A stretch of DNA of 64,000 nucleotides from Larix kaempferi (GCA_027924585.1 BSBM01001719.1:12481001-12545000); one strand, 5' to 3'; shown: positions 1-10,976, counted from the first letter of the stretch. Program-made: numbers and translations. Notes: generated by a model from the sequence alone, not told the origin.

Positions 1-1102
1 AGGTTCCTCTCTATCTCCTGGACCCCTCCCGCCTCATCCTTGTCTTCTTCCTTGTCCGGCGTGGCTTGGTGATCAACACCACCTTGGCATAATGGTGAGT
101 ACCCTACCGGTCTCTGTGGTCCACGATCTGCGACATGCACACGCACATATATTAAAGTCTTTTACACATTCTAAAAAACAATAAAAATTATATATTAAAA
201 AAAAAAAGACATTTATGAAGTTCATACTTGAATTGTCCCAATCCTCATTTTCTAGCAGTGCTAGGTCTATGTCCTCGCGGAAGTCCACCCCTGCATAGGG
301 GTAGTCATCGATCATCACAATCTGTTCCTCGAGCCACGAGAAGAAATCCTCACCGAAGGCCAAACGTTGCGGCCCTTCAAGTCGTCCTGCGTAGTCGCTC
401 CATCGAGCCATCCATGGCTTGGTGGGTGGACGGGGGGGGATGGTCAGCTGTGGGCACAACAATGGTACCCTCACCAAGAAGAAGGTGACTAAGATGCTCC
501 CATACCCAAATTGAGAATTCTCTCCAAGCCTGCACTTCTTCACTTGCTCTTTGAGGTTGGTCAATACTGCCTCACACCAGTTGAATATTGTTCCTGCCAT
601 GCAATCCACTGAAAGATTCATCTGTGTACGGGACGCCTGATGGGGACCCGTGCTCCCTACTGCACGTTTGATGGTTAACAACACGATTTTTAAAGGAAGT
701 TCTACAATGTCTTTGATGACCACCTTGCTGCTTTTCTTCCCTGAACCTTGACGGCAATAACCAGCAATTAAAGCATCCGTGCTCCCCTCCGAGGCTGTGA
801 ACCCAGTAAAACTCACCCAAGATCCTCTTTTTGAGAGGCCCGTGAGGAAATAAATGTCCTCGATTTCAATCTCGAGGGTGTGTTCTCCCACTCAAGAATC
901 CTGAATGTCAAGGTCCCACATTCGAATAATGTGGGTGAGAAGTTTTGCCTGCTTATGGATACCTTTGGTCTTGAAGAATTTAGACAAACCAAATTCACGC
1001 AACGCAGTCAAGGTCTCTTGGTCATCTTCGACCAACAAATCATCCGCTTCATGCTCTCTTTCTTTCCAATGGACCATTTTGCTCCAAACAAATTACAAAC
1101 AC
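1..1102 (-). pseudogene. Decayed accessory ORF, plant-mobile-domain-like, with probable intron; runs off left edge
   Basis: On the minus strand an ORF reads from about 1102 to the left edge. The recognisable core is EDIYFLTGLSKRG (near 850-810), followed by a long helical region and a block with DDYPYAGVDFRED. I know this pattern from transposon-associated plant ORFs related to the plant mobile domain; the molecular function is not known. Reading is broken by an in-frame TGA near 889 and a TAA near 1095. A probable 100-nt intron lies at 128-227: minus-strand GTATGA donor, very U-rich body, CAG acceptor, and removing it keeps the frame open to the window edge, where the tail is acidic and charged. 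A TTTTGCAG acceptor-like site at 1103-1110 suggests another exon upstream. Likely a dead copy. The family call is from memory of motifs, not a search. Confidence 0.55.
128..227 (-). other. Probable spliceosomal intron in the accessory ORF
   Basis: Minus-strand donor GTATGA begins at 227 and the acceptor GTCGCAG ends at 128. The interval is 100 nt, U-rich, with several in-frame stops, while both flanks are open in one continuous frame once it is removed. Inference from sequence alone. Confidence 0.5.
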
Positions 1103-1204
1103 CTGCAAAAGGTCATAGGAAACATTCATTAATCATTTAACAACTTGATCTCAGCTAAAAATTTGAGAAAAAAAAAAATTTTCATCTTGAAATTCACCAC
1201 TATC

Positions 1205-1330
1205 GCGCCTGGGGGAAAAGTGACTGCGCAGTACTGCACAGTGCTACGCCCATGCTTAACCCTACAGTGCGGTACTGTTGCACAGTACCGCGCTTCTCGA
1301 TATGGCTCCTGCGCGGTATGGTGGAAGGCA
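1205..1330. repeat. Cluster of GTAC/ACCGCG short palindromes
   Basis: Short self-complementary units built on CAGTACTG, GCGGTACTG and CAGTACCGCG recur within about 120 bp, enough to form several small hairpins. A related cluster lies at 3660-3780 inside an LTR-like block, so this stretch is probably a piece of a related LTR. No coding content is visible. Confidence 0.4.
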
Positions 1331-1379
1331 AAAATTGCCTAATAGGGCTCGCCCAAAAAATTGTTTTTCCCTACTGAAA

Positions 1380-3503
1380 TCAAGTTATTCATACATGAAA
1401 TGAAAGAGGGGTTTGAAAGCTCTTACCTGGCGCAGACGGCTATTGAAACGGTGCTCCGGATCTCCAGATATGAACTCTTGAAGTTTTTGCTCCTTAATGG
1501 GTAAAATCTCGTCTTTTGGCAAATGCACAAGTGAAATGGCAACTTTCCATATTTACCCATTCTTTATATAACTTTTTCACTTATTTTTTACTCATTATTT
1601 TATCTAGTTAAATTAAAACCCATTTCACATTACTAATATTTGGTTCCATGAGTATTTGTTGACAGGGTCTCCTTTAAAAAATATTCACATTGGCGTTCAT
1701 TTATTGTTTGACCTTCATTTTGAGCCTACTATATCTTTTTCGTGCTCTGGATTAAAACTTGAAAAAGATTCCAAGCGCTTTTACACCCGTGTCGTGCTTG
1801 TCAAACTTAAGTAAATGGTGTCGAGCTTAGTCAGCTTTACTCATGCTCGTTAAACGATGAGGAAAGTATTATCCTGGTTGTATTTTATTCTCTTTTTGGA
1901 CCAGAATAATTAAAAATTACAAAAAAGACCATTGGAGTCCATAGTCAAGCTCTTTTCAGACTCCCTAAAATTGAAAAGATTTCCAAGTGATCTTGACTCT
2001 TTCACACTTGTAAAAGTATTTGAAAGGTCGTCTATTTGGTGATAGGTTACCCCTTTTTCGGCCCGTCTAGACTATTTATGAGAAAGGTATACCTCGGTCA
2101 ATTTTTGGATGGGAGAGTTCTCTCGGTAATTGTTTTACACTTTTTCGAGATCGAGGGACTAAATTTATGAAAAAGTACACTTTGGAGTCTCCTCTAAGTT
2201 TTTCAGGCTCTCTAAATGTGAAAAACTACCGAGTTTTCCTTCCTTGGACTCGCTAAAATTTAACATCGAAGGACCCACTTTGGGACGAAACCCTCCTTTC
2301 TCAGGTTCGTAAAACATGTGAGATTGGACTCATATATGAGATGAGCTATACCGAGCATCTGTTATCCTCTTCAAGCTCGAAAAAAAACAAAGAGGTACTC
2401 ATCTATCATGTCGGGGGAATATGGGAAACAAGTCAAGTTTATTTTGGCAGCTTGTCAGTCGTCACCTTTGAACATGGCATGTGTCTGTCCCTTGTCTATT
2501 TTGGGTATCTATTCTCGCTGAGTTATGGTCATCATCCTGAGTCGTCTCTCTGGCCACGAGCCTACTCGTTCGGTGTCTATCCTCTGCTATCAATAATCCC
2601 TACTGCCAAGTCCTGTTACATGTCGTTATATGTTCAAAGGGTTGCATTGTTCAGAGTCATTCATTGTGTCAGACCTCCGTTGTGTCTGTACATGCTCCAT
2701 TGTTTCATCATCCTATACTATCTTTCGTTCCGATTTCGTGTCGATGATGTGGGAATCATTATCGCCCACCTTCGACGAGTCTATTCCCGTCGACGCCAAA
2801 TCACTATCCGGGAATTGGGCTTAGGGATCAACCATTAGTACCTTGGTACCTGCATGCCTCAATGGCAGGTTTCCTTGTGTTCGATAGTAGGTTTAACTCA
2901 TTGACCTCTGATCGAACGATCTCTTGAATTCTCGACATCAACCCATTCATTCGCATTTCGTTGAGATGTACTACATATACCTTGGGGATCATCGTCATCA
3001 TTGGTGATTTCCCTCGCATTTGTTAATGGTTCACATCATTGACCGGTAATCAAATGGTTTCTACCATGTTCGACTTCAACACTTTGTAATCACATGGCGA
3101 GATTCGTATCATTTGTGATTGGGTAGAAGACCCTGGGTGCACCTTTGTATCTTGATTGTGTCCAGGTTGTGATGGAGATGTCCTTTGTATTGTCACACAG
3201 ATCCACTTTTTGTATTGGTCGTGGCTGTGTCATTATTGTCTCATGGATCTACGCTTGTTCATAGTAGCCATGATTTGTCTACAGTCTATATCATCTCAGT
3301 ACTCATGGATCTCCAATGTATTGGTCGGCAGCCATGCTTTGAGTCAATTATTTCCGAGCATGGGGATGCCCGCCTCGGTGGTATATCTAACATTTTGTTT
3401 CTGTTTTAGCTCCTTGTTGCTCTCCTCGATGCTATCTCCGCACAGTATTTGTAAAGTCTTTCGGCCATCAGTCCCTTCTGACCTCACACTTTAGGGGGCA
3501 TCT
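1380..3503. other. Long non-coding stretch, unrecognised
   Basis: About 2.1 kb with only short ORFs (the longest, 165 codons at 2341-2838, has no domain I recognise). The last bases, TTTAGGGGGCA at about 3493-3503, look like a polypurine tract next to an LTR start, so this may be the non-coding 3' interior of an old element. I see nothing else definite. Confidence 0.3.
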
Positions 3504-4480
3504 GTTATACCTCCATATTTCACAGTGTCGCATGTTCACCATAAAAATAGCCGACGACACTTCCCCTACTGCTTAAAACACCCAGAAGAGAAAAATGATG
3601 AGTGATCCTTGAAGCCAAAACCTATTCTGTCAAGAATCAACCCAGCTGAGACTTCATATACCTACACTACCGTGCCTTGCTCCAGCTTAGGTGCACGGTA
3701 GTCCACACTACCGCGCTATGCTCTTTCTATGCCACGCGGTACTACCGCGTTATGTTCTGTTTGAGAGGTGCGGTACTCCTTTTTTAGCCTTTTTTCCATG
3801 GCTTGTGGGATCTTGATCTTCGAGAGATTTTTGAGGATTGGTGTCCTTGATTCGATCCTAACTCACTTTCTGTGATTAGTAGGCATGATCCACTAAAATC
3901 TCTCAAGATCCATCCTTCTATCTTGTTGGTTAACCCTACTACACACTATAAGAGGGAGACATTCCATGAGAAAAGGGGAGGACTCTTGGAGACATCAAAC
4001 TTATGATCTTGAATCTTTGTGGAGATAGCTAGAGGAGGAAGCACTTGGAGCTCGGAGTTGGCTTGGATATCAAGAAACCATTGTAAGTGACTTCAAGTTG
4101 GTAATAGAACATAACTTGTCTTGTTTCCAAAATCACATGTGTTGATTTTGTTTCAATTATATGATTTGTATCTGTTATAGATTTAGATCCTAACTCATAT
4201 TTCAAGTTGCTAGAGAATCGTATATGCTTGTATCTTGGTTTCATTTTGGTAGGTTCATTCGCGAGGACTTGGAAATTGGAGCAACTATTAAGACAAGCAA
4301 TTGGATTGAAGGTCAGTTAGATCTCTTCTATTTCTTCTAGCAGTTTAATCTTCAAATGTCTGTTTAGATCTAGGAATTCAAGGTAGCATTTGTTTTTTTT
4401 TGTCTTAGTTTAGAGTCAGTTAAAGTATACTTTAACCTAAGAGAATTTCTACCTATCCGTAGGGAGAAAATTCTACAACA
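3504..4480 (+). repeat. Probable LTR (family unknown)
   Basis: Begins TGTTATACC directly after a purine-rich TTAGGGGGCA tract and probably ends at ...CTACAACA just before a copia-type gag. It contains a TATA-like box (TATAAGAG, 3957-3964) and a cluster of ACCGCG/CGGTA palindromes at 3660-3780. No partner LTR is visible in the window and I find no clear primer-binding site after it, so the right boundary is a guess. Confidence 0.4.
3957..3964 (+). promoter_or_regulatory. TATA-like box in probable LTR
   Basis: TATAAGAG followed by GGGAGAC, in the middle of the LTR-like block, a usual position for an LTR core promoter. Sequence match only. Confidence 0.35.
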
Positions 4481-4485
4481 TACCT

Positions 4486-5160
4486 ATGGATCTAAAACTG
4501 AATTCATTCAATTATGTCGAATGGAAGGCCAAGATGGACATCTTCATGAATTCCAAGAGCCTCTCTAGAGTATTGAGTGAGACTGCAGTCGAACCCACTG
4601 GTGCATTAGAGAAATCCAAGTACTTGGACAAACTTGATGAAGCAGTAGGACTGCTGCTCAACATTTCCAAAGACCTCCATTTTCATGTCATAGATCTAGA
4701 AAATCCAAAATTGGTTTGGGACAAGCTCTAATGTCTTATTGGACAAAAAAGATGTCTTGAAAGGTCACAAATTGGAAAATGAGATCATCTCCTTGAGCCC
4801 TTGCAATTTCGACTCCATCAATGAGTTTCTTACCAAGTTTAAAAATATGATTTCACAATTGAAGAGATATGGAATAGAGAAGGAAAAGAAGCAGCTCATC
4901 CTCGCCATACTTTCAAAATTGGGCCCTAACTAGGAGAGAGCGAATGGCAAGGGCAAGCAAAAAGTTTTTGATAGAAATTCGAATGAGCAGAAGAAAAAGG
5001 AGGCTCCCTATCAGTCAGAAGGGGCTTCGAGTTCCAAGAAGACCAAGCATTCTCAAAAGGAGAAATCCAAATGCACCTATTGCAATAGAGGATTTCATCA
5101 TGAGATTTCCTATATGAAGAATACTATAGACTTGATGGCTTAGTTACTTGGAAAGAATAA
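4486..5160 (+). pseudogene. Ty1/copia gag remnant (UBN2 type)
   Basis: The start MDLKLNSFNYVEWKAKM and the later block HKLENEIISLSPCNF are typical of the UBN2/Retrotran_gag_2 capsid of plant copia elements. The frame is lost once near 4730 (one-base shift) and stopped at 4931. Downstream, a zinc knuckle begins correctly (CTYC, then His), but the last Cys position reads Tyr, so the nucleic-acid-binding motif is damaged. A TAG near 5141 sits where Gln fits. No protease or pol follows; the element is cut off by about 5290. The gag at 33632 in this window is a relative. Confidence 0.7.
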
Positions 5161-5289
5161 CCTCCCAGTACCAGCATGTGCTAGAAGAAAGAAGATGCAC
5201 CTTCTAGATCCGAGGACAAGGAGAGATGCCATGCTCTCATGGCAGGTGCATTAACATGGGCATCTAACAAGGATGAATCCAATGATAAA

Positions 5290-5975
5290 TTTAGTAGAAA
5301 ATATTTTGTGAATATCTGAAACCAATAAATATAGCATATATGTATGAATTCTGTACTATCAAACACTTATTTCAGACATGAAAAAGATAACAAAATGGAA
5401 TAGATAACAAAGAACACATTCACATGAGGAAAGAAGATACAGACTGTAAAGTAAATAAAACAGGAATCTCTGCAAAATGCTAGCCTCGGCTCTGTAATTT
5501 TATTAAGGGAAAACAAAAAACTCAATTCTCACGGGTTTCAACCCTTTTCCCTCTCTATTACATGTGAATATATAGGAGCAGACAACCCTCAGGCTTGAGT
5601 CACCCTAACAGAAAGTTGTTACAACTGCGATGACACCTATACAAACAGGTCCATCATCCTTGAGAATCAGTTACAACATAAAATAACAAGTGATGACAAA
5701 TAATCTTAACTGCCTTTACATGTGTCAATGAAAATTTACTAACTAGTAATAGCTCCTAGTAAATAAACAAAAGCCTAAGTAACTAATTCTTTAGACTACA
5801 AAATCTCCACGACCTTCAAAATCCTTATGCATGCAGTGTTAGCTTGGCTTTTCCATATTTCCCCACAATCTTCCATTGATCGTTAGCTGGAAAATATGTA
5901 GTGGCCACCTCCTTTAGCAATACCCTTAGCTCCACATGATATCTGTATGAATAGTTGTGTAGGTGTGCACATGCC
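5290..5975 (-). other. Gene-free stretch, possible minus-strand LTR fragment
   Basis: AT-rich DNA without usable ORFs. On the minus strand CTCCTATATATTC (near 5573) resembles an LTR TATA box and is followed by leader-like sequence. I cannot place LTR ends or a partner copy. Confidence 0.25.
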
Positions 5976-7190
5976 TGTTGGAGCATAGGCCGCAGCTATG
6001 GCAAAGCTGCCAATTTTGGGGAAAAAAAAGCACTAAGTTTTGAAGGAAAAGTGCCAATTTTGAGGAAAAGCATCATTTTTTGCAGAAGTGAACAGTGCGC
6101 GGTACGACGCCATATGGATGAGCTCACCATGGAGTGCGGGCCGGAAATCACGGAGCTTGCGCGCATAAGCCAAAGAAGAGTAAATGTGGCTGAGTAGAAA
6201 GCTCAACCACCACAGTAAATGAAGGAAGCGATGGAATAGAGGGCTCAGCTACCCTCATTTAAGGCAAAGTACAGAATTTATGGTTGCTCAAACCAAGGAA
6301 GAGCAACGGGCCGAAGCATTGAAGGTAAAGGACGAGGAGCAGAGAACGATGAAGCAACGCCCATACCCGCGATCTGCGCCAAAAATCGCAGAGCCTGCAG
6401 GAAGCTGCGACGTGACTGCAAGGGGCACCTACAGTACACCTAGCCGTGTCAATGGTTAGGGTTTTTGGGGATCACTGTTGGAAAAAGGCCCACAGTTTTG
6501 TCAAGGTGCGACCCTCAGGGCCACCTATATATATATGTGTAATTGTAAAGGGAAAAATGTTAGAGATAGGTTGGTTAGAAGGGTTAAGGAGTTAGAGAGT
6601 TGGATAGCGGTAGAGCTAGTCACTGAGTTCGCAGACAGTCTAAGTTGATGTCTGAGTCATTGTAATCTCTGTAGAAGAAGAGAGTAGATCTAAGAGAAGG
6701 GCTCCCAGCTGTGTGCGTGGAGTTTCCCAGAAAGATCTAAGGTTGCAGCTGTGTGCGCAGCGGAACTGTGTAATTCCCATCTCAATATAATATAAGATAC
6801 AATTTCCGTGGACGTGATTTCCCCTTGGAGGCGAACCACATAACTCTTGTTGTTATGGTAATTTTTTACGTGAATGCATGTCTGTGTGTTACTGTCTATG
6901 TTTACATGAATGCTTCGTTATCTTTATGAATGAGTATGTAAAGTAAGTCCTTGAAGCTCCCTTAGAAGTTATACTCATGCATTGTCAGAGGAGTTTGTAA
7001 GAACACTATCGTCGCAGCGCTTAAGGAGTGTGTTATTGCGCTATGGCGCGAGAGCAGAGACGATACATCGTGTAACGAACGAAGAGGGTAAACGCCTCAT
7101 GCGCAGGTGCAGAGATACCGCGCAGCTAGGCTAAGGCGAGTAAGCTCCAGCGCTGTTGCGCTGTATGACCTGTGAAAGAATCAGACGCTC
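5976..7190 (+). repeat. Probable gypsy LTR plus leader
   Basis: Starts TGTTGGAGC at 5976, contains a TATA-like run (TATATATATA, 6526-6535) followed by purine-rich leader, and precedes a gypsy-type gag. A segment containing CAGCTGTGTGCG is repeated twice (near 6708 and 6747). The 3' end of the LTR and the primer site are not clear, so the block is annotated as LTR plus leader together. Confidence 0.35.
6526..6535 (+). promoter_or_regulatory. TATA-like box upstream of gypsy gag remnant
   Basis: TATATATATA preceded by CCACC, within the probable LTR. Sequence match only; it may be a simple AT repeat. Confidence 0.3.
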
Positions 7191-7515
7191 TGTTCAGAAG
7201 TTACTGCGTAAGAAGGGAAAAGAGAAGACTATGGATTCCACACCACCCCGGTTAAGGAAACCTGATTCCTTAGCCCCACCATAGCCACTTCGGGTGGGAC
7301 CTCGAGCTGCTGTGCATCCCGTTGCCGAAAGGGCCAGTGCGCCAAGGGGTGTTTGTTGCTGCGCCTCCTGAAAACCCGGGTCTGTCCAGAAAGCAACCAA
7401 CAAATAGTTCTGTTGCCTTGAGACTTGTTATTCCGGCAATGTGCGAGATTGATGCGAAACCTGGAGAAAAGAAGAGCCAACAAATGGTTCCGTCGCCGGC
7501 TTTAACCCTATTATT

Positions 7516-8440
7516 TTGAAGGCAATGTGGTGTCGGAATCCTACAGCTAAAGAAATTCAAGAGTGGTTTGATTCAAAGGTGAGAGAGTTCGCTGAACGTG
7601 ATAATAGAAGCCCTAGGCTTCAAACAGAAGACTGGTTGCAGAAGCATATTTATACTGACCTTCACGAAATCTTCTTTATAACATTTTCACTCGAGTTGCA
7701 TGAGTGGGTATCCAAGCTAGCAGATACTCAACCCACTGTGCATGTTGATCAACCTACCGTTTGGTCGCCTGAGCTAGTTAGCACTGTGAAGCGGGTAGAT
7801 AATCCTGTGTCCCGCGCAGTAGACTTTTGGTTGAACAATCTGCTGGAAGGCTTCATCACCGAGTTTGTGGTAGATACGAGAAAGAGCTTCAGCGAGGCTG
7901 AGAGGAGCTTCTTCAAAGCATACAGGGGTAAGTTCTTAAATTCTCTAAACCTGTCGATTAAAATGCTCTTATATGAAAAAGGAAAACTATGCATAACTTC
8001 CGATGAATAGCATAGAAAAGTAATGTCTGCAGATTCTGATAGTGATTTTGAAGCTATTGGTTGCACTCATAGTGGAAAACGGTATAAAGTAGGCCTCGAA
8101 CAGCATTCTTTTGAGTCGAGCCCAACAGATAGTCAAGCTCGTAGAGCGAGCAATATAGAGAGACAGGGGAGTGTTCATATCCCTTATCACCCTTTAGTAG
8201 CTTGCACGGTACTTCTAGTACCTCAGCCCCACCTTTGTTTAACCATCCTGGAGGCAGTGCCACAGCACCTCCATGTCAACCTAGCGCAAGAAGGATGGGT
8301 GATGACATGAAGCTACCAACCTTTAGAGGAATAGGGCTAGAAGACCCTGAGCAGCACTGGTTTCTATGTGAAGCCATTTGGACAATTAAGCAAATTAATG
8401 ATGATGATGTTAAGCTGGTTCAGTTAGCAACCACACTAAT
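7516..8440 (+). pseudogene. Ty3/gypsy gag-region ORF, truncated
   Basis: One frame runs from 7516 through a TAG at about 8008 (a Gln position would fit) to about 8200, then shifts to the frame containing RRMGDDMKLPTFRG and EDPEQHWFLCEAIW. The latter is a recognisable plant gypsy capsid start. The first part (about 165 codons, helical, rich in Glu/Arg/Trp) is not a capsid I recognise and may be an extra N-terminal region. The reading stops abruptly after QLATTL, exactly where a different LTR begins (8440), so the rest of this element was displaced by that insertion or lost. Non-functional. Confidence 0.55.
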
Positions 8441-8626
8441 GTTGATGTATATGTAACTTCGGAATGTATTTCATCTGTATATTATATATATATTTATTGT
8501 ACCCTTATAAGAGATGTGTTATTCCTCTATAAGGAAGTGTCCTCATGTGGATTGACAAGTGTCGCAAGTGTGTGTACTTGCCGATGGGTTATTAGACCAC
8601 CTTATGGGGTCGGCCCTGATTAATAT
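8440..8626 (+). repeat. Fragment of a copia-type LTR (relative of the 34526 LTR)
   Basis: TGTTGATGTATATGTAAC matches the beginning of the copia LTRs at 34526 and 41170, and the block TTATTAGACCACC followed by GGGGTCGGCCC is shared with them. The fragment ends where the Tat-like element starts at 8627. The rest of this LTR does not reappear at 26105, so the locus has been rearranged. Confidence 0.6.
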
Positions 8627-8952
8627 TGTTATCTCCTAAAATAACCAGTCAGTTTTTCATTATTTTAGGTGATAGGTTTAAATCCAAAAAATTATTTTTT
8701 AAATTTTTTAGAGTCCATAAGGAGGTCCTCAGTCTTATTACTGAGTCAAAAATCCGATTTATTTGGGTCTTGGTTTCAAATTTTGGAAAGACAAGTTTCG
8801 GTAGCTAACTCTGTTTTGCAGAGGCCAGTTAACTGTCGAAAAGGCTCACTTTCGGCAGCTGAAGGATTAACTGAAATTACTAAGTCGTGTTAGCTGCCGA
8901 AAATGATCTTATCAGAAAATTAAAAAAGGGAGAGTACGTGTCCGTACTCAAC

Positions 8953-9246
8953 TTCACATCAAGAGAGCCTGTGTGTCTTGCCGCCGAAAGAAAGATCAGA
9001 ATGCATCTCATATGACCATCATGAGTTTAATGGCGGTAAGCTGCCGAAGGCGGGTCATTAAACCCCCACATCATTGATTACGCAGGGTAACACAGGATTT
9101 CACATCAAGAGAGCCTGTATGTTTTGCCGCCGGAGGGAAGATCAGAACGCATCTCACATGACCATCATGAGTTTTAATGGCGTTAAGCTGCCGAAGGCGA
9201 GTCATTAAACCCCCACATCATTGATTACGCAGGGTAACACAGGACT
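8953..9246 (+). repeat. 146-bp direct duplication in U3 (two units)
   Basis: Units start at 8953 and 9099, each beginning TTCACATCAAGAGAGCCTG and ending near CGCAGGGTAACACAGGA. The two differ at several bases. The same pair is at about 18619-18912 in LTR copy 2. Possible enhancer-like duplication; function unknown. Confidence 0.8.
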
Positions 9247-9500
9247 TCAATGCATATCTGAGGATCATTCGCAGCTGATCGTTTCATAATTTCACACGAG
9301 CTAGACGATATCATAAGTGATCACTCGCTCGGCTCAGATGGAGGGCATCTTTTTCCCAAAACGCTGTAAGCAGGGCCATGGTCATGGGGTTTTCCATTCT
9401 ATCACTCAGTTGAAGTTTTTATTTCGTTCCGGCAGTTTTTATCAGAGCCGATCATTTATCCAGGGACGCCCCCATCAGGACGAGACTCTAGCACAGGGTC

Positions 9501-9520
9501 TTTTTTATCTTCTGCTGCAG
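9501..9520 (+). other. Strong 3' splice-site-like sequence just upstream of the U3 ORF (copy 1)
   Basis: TTTTTTATCTTCTGCTGCAG is a near-ideal plant acceptor (U-rich tract, then GCAG) ending 19 bases before the ATG of the LTR ORF. An identical site ends at 19186 in LTR copy 2. It would allow the ORF in the 3' LTR to be expressed from a spliced element transcript. This is inference; splicing was not observed. Confidence 0.4.
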
Positions 9521-9539
9521 AAAACGAAGGGCTCGACTC

Positions 9540-10976
9540 ATGGCAAAAACAAATCTGCCACTCAGGACAGAACTAGACGGGGTCTGGTATCTCGAGTCCC
9601 ACCCACAAGTGGCCGAGTTTTTCAAGTCTGCAGAAGTTTTTGACTACTGTGAGAGACTTACTAGTTTCATCCAGCCACTTGCTGAGGCGTTCGCTCTGAG
9701 CTACGACGGGAGAACAGTGAAGTTTGGCAGAGAAGAATTTCATGTGGATGAGGCAGCCATAGCCGAATGTACAGGTCTTCCCAGAACAGGACAGAGTTGG
9801 TTTAAGACCACTAAGGTTTCGGACATTGAATTCAGGTCATATCTCCTACCAGCTCATAAGGAAATCAGATGGAGGAAGGATATTCCAATCACCTTTCTCG
9901 AACCTCAATGGCAGGCTCTTGTAAAGGCTATCATCGTTTACATAACTTGCGAAGGCCGTTATCACAGGGTGCTGCACTACCATTTCAAATTGTTAAATCA
10001 TTTCACAGGGAGAGAAAAGATTAATCTGCCATACTTCTTCCATAAAACCCTCACTAAAATGGCAAAGCAAGTCCAGGCTAAGCCAAGCAAGATTGCAAGC
10101 AGGATCTCTCACCAGGGTCTCATAACGTTGATAATCAAGGAGCTTCTGAAGAAGAGAGGTGTGAACTGGAATTACTTTTTATTCTGGCACGAGTTTCCCA
10201 CAGATCTTGTAAATGAAGAGGCAGTTAAGCAGGGCAAGGGCGAGAAGAGCAGCACTCCCAAAATCGGCAAGAGAAGGAGGAGAGCCATCTCTCCTCAAGC
10301 CCAAATGGAATCCCCTTCCTCATCCAGCAAAAGGAGAAGGTCAAAGAAAAAATTGGTGTTTGAACAAGCTGAAGGAACTCCTCAAGGAAAAAACCCACTA
10401 AATCTCCCCTACTCAGGATCTGAATCTGAAGACGAAGGAGAACAAGGAGCAGAGCAGCCCATGGAGAGTGAGAAAGGTAAAGACCCTCCCTTGACTGATG
10501 CACCAGGTCCCAAACCTTCCACACCAGAGACCAACAAAGTCAATGAGCTGCTACAGGAACTTTCCCAGGCAAGACATAATGAGGAACAGGTTAAGTTGCA
10601 TAACGCAAAGCTAATTGAAAAGAATATGGCAATGCATGATCGGAGCAAGGAACTCTTCGACAAACTCCAGAAAACAACCGAGAGGAACGCATTGCTGATA
10701 AAGGACAATGTCAAACTTTACCGTAACCTCAGGATGCTCAGGTTAAAGATGAAGGAATCGTCGGAGACAAAAGCACAACCATCTGGTCTAAACACGTTGG
10801 CTGAGGTGGCCACGATCCCTGAGGAAGTAACACCTGTGGAAGTTCAGGAGGTAACACCTGTGGAAGCTCAGAAAGAACAGCCTGTGGAAGCTCAGCAAGA
10901 ACAGCATGTGAAGGTTCAGCAAAGACAGACTAAACGAGTGACCAGAGGGAAAAGAGCAGTGTCAAAGAAATCCTAG
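9540..10976 (+). CDS. LTR (U3)-encoded accessory protein, 478 aa, copy 1
   Basis: Complete ORF inside the LTR, from ATGGCAAAAAC to TAG. Residues about 1-225 look globular and helical, with FHVDEAAIAECTGLP recalling the xxxITGLP-type core of plant-mobile-domain and gypsy-associated plant ORFs. About 235-275 holds basic clusters (GKRRRRA, SKRRRSKKK), likely nuclear localisation signals. About 285-325 is acidic and Pro/Ser-rich. About 330-405 is a strong coiled-coil candidate (NKVNELLQELSQARHNEE). The tail repeats PVEVQ/PVEAQ units and ends in a basic stretch. I see no enzyme motif, no signal peptide and no membrane segment. The second copy translates identically, although other parts of the LTR have changed, so the protein may be under constraint. 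A nuclear, DNA- or RNA-binding, self-associating role is a guess. ORFs of similar layout occur at 26105-29209 and 57603-59715. Confidence 0.8.
   Translation: MAKTNLPLRTELDGVWYLESHPQVAEFFKSAEVFDYCERLTSFIQPLAEAFALSYDGRTVKFGREEFHVDEAAIAECTGLPRTGQSWFKTTKVSDIEFRSYLLPAHKEIRWRKDIPITFLEPQWQALVKAIIVYITCEGRYHRVLHYHFKLLNHFTGREKINLPYFFHKTLTKMAKQVQAKPSKIASRISHQGLITLIIKELLKKRGVNWNYFLFWHEFPTDLVNEEAVKQGKGEKSSTPKIGKRRRRAISPQAQMESPSSSSKRRRSKKKLVFEQAEGTPQGKNPLNLPYSGSESEDEGEQGAEQPMESEKGKDPPLTDAPGPKPSTPETNKVNELLQELSQARHNEEQVKLHNAKLIEKNMAMHDRSKELFDKLQKTTERNALLIKDNVKLYRNLRMLRLKMKESSETKAQPSGLNTLAEVATIPEEVTPVEVQEVTPVEAQKEQPVEAQQEQHVKVQQRQTKRVTRGKRAVSKKS

Noticed and set aside
2341-2838. 165-codon plus-strand ORF
   Set aside because: No recognisable motif, no supporting context, and surrounding DNA looks like decayed repeat.
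10225-10714. Minus-strand ORFs opposite the 478-codon gene
   Set aside because: Shadows created by its low-complexity charged regions.
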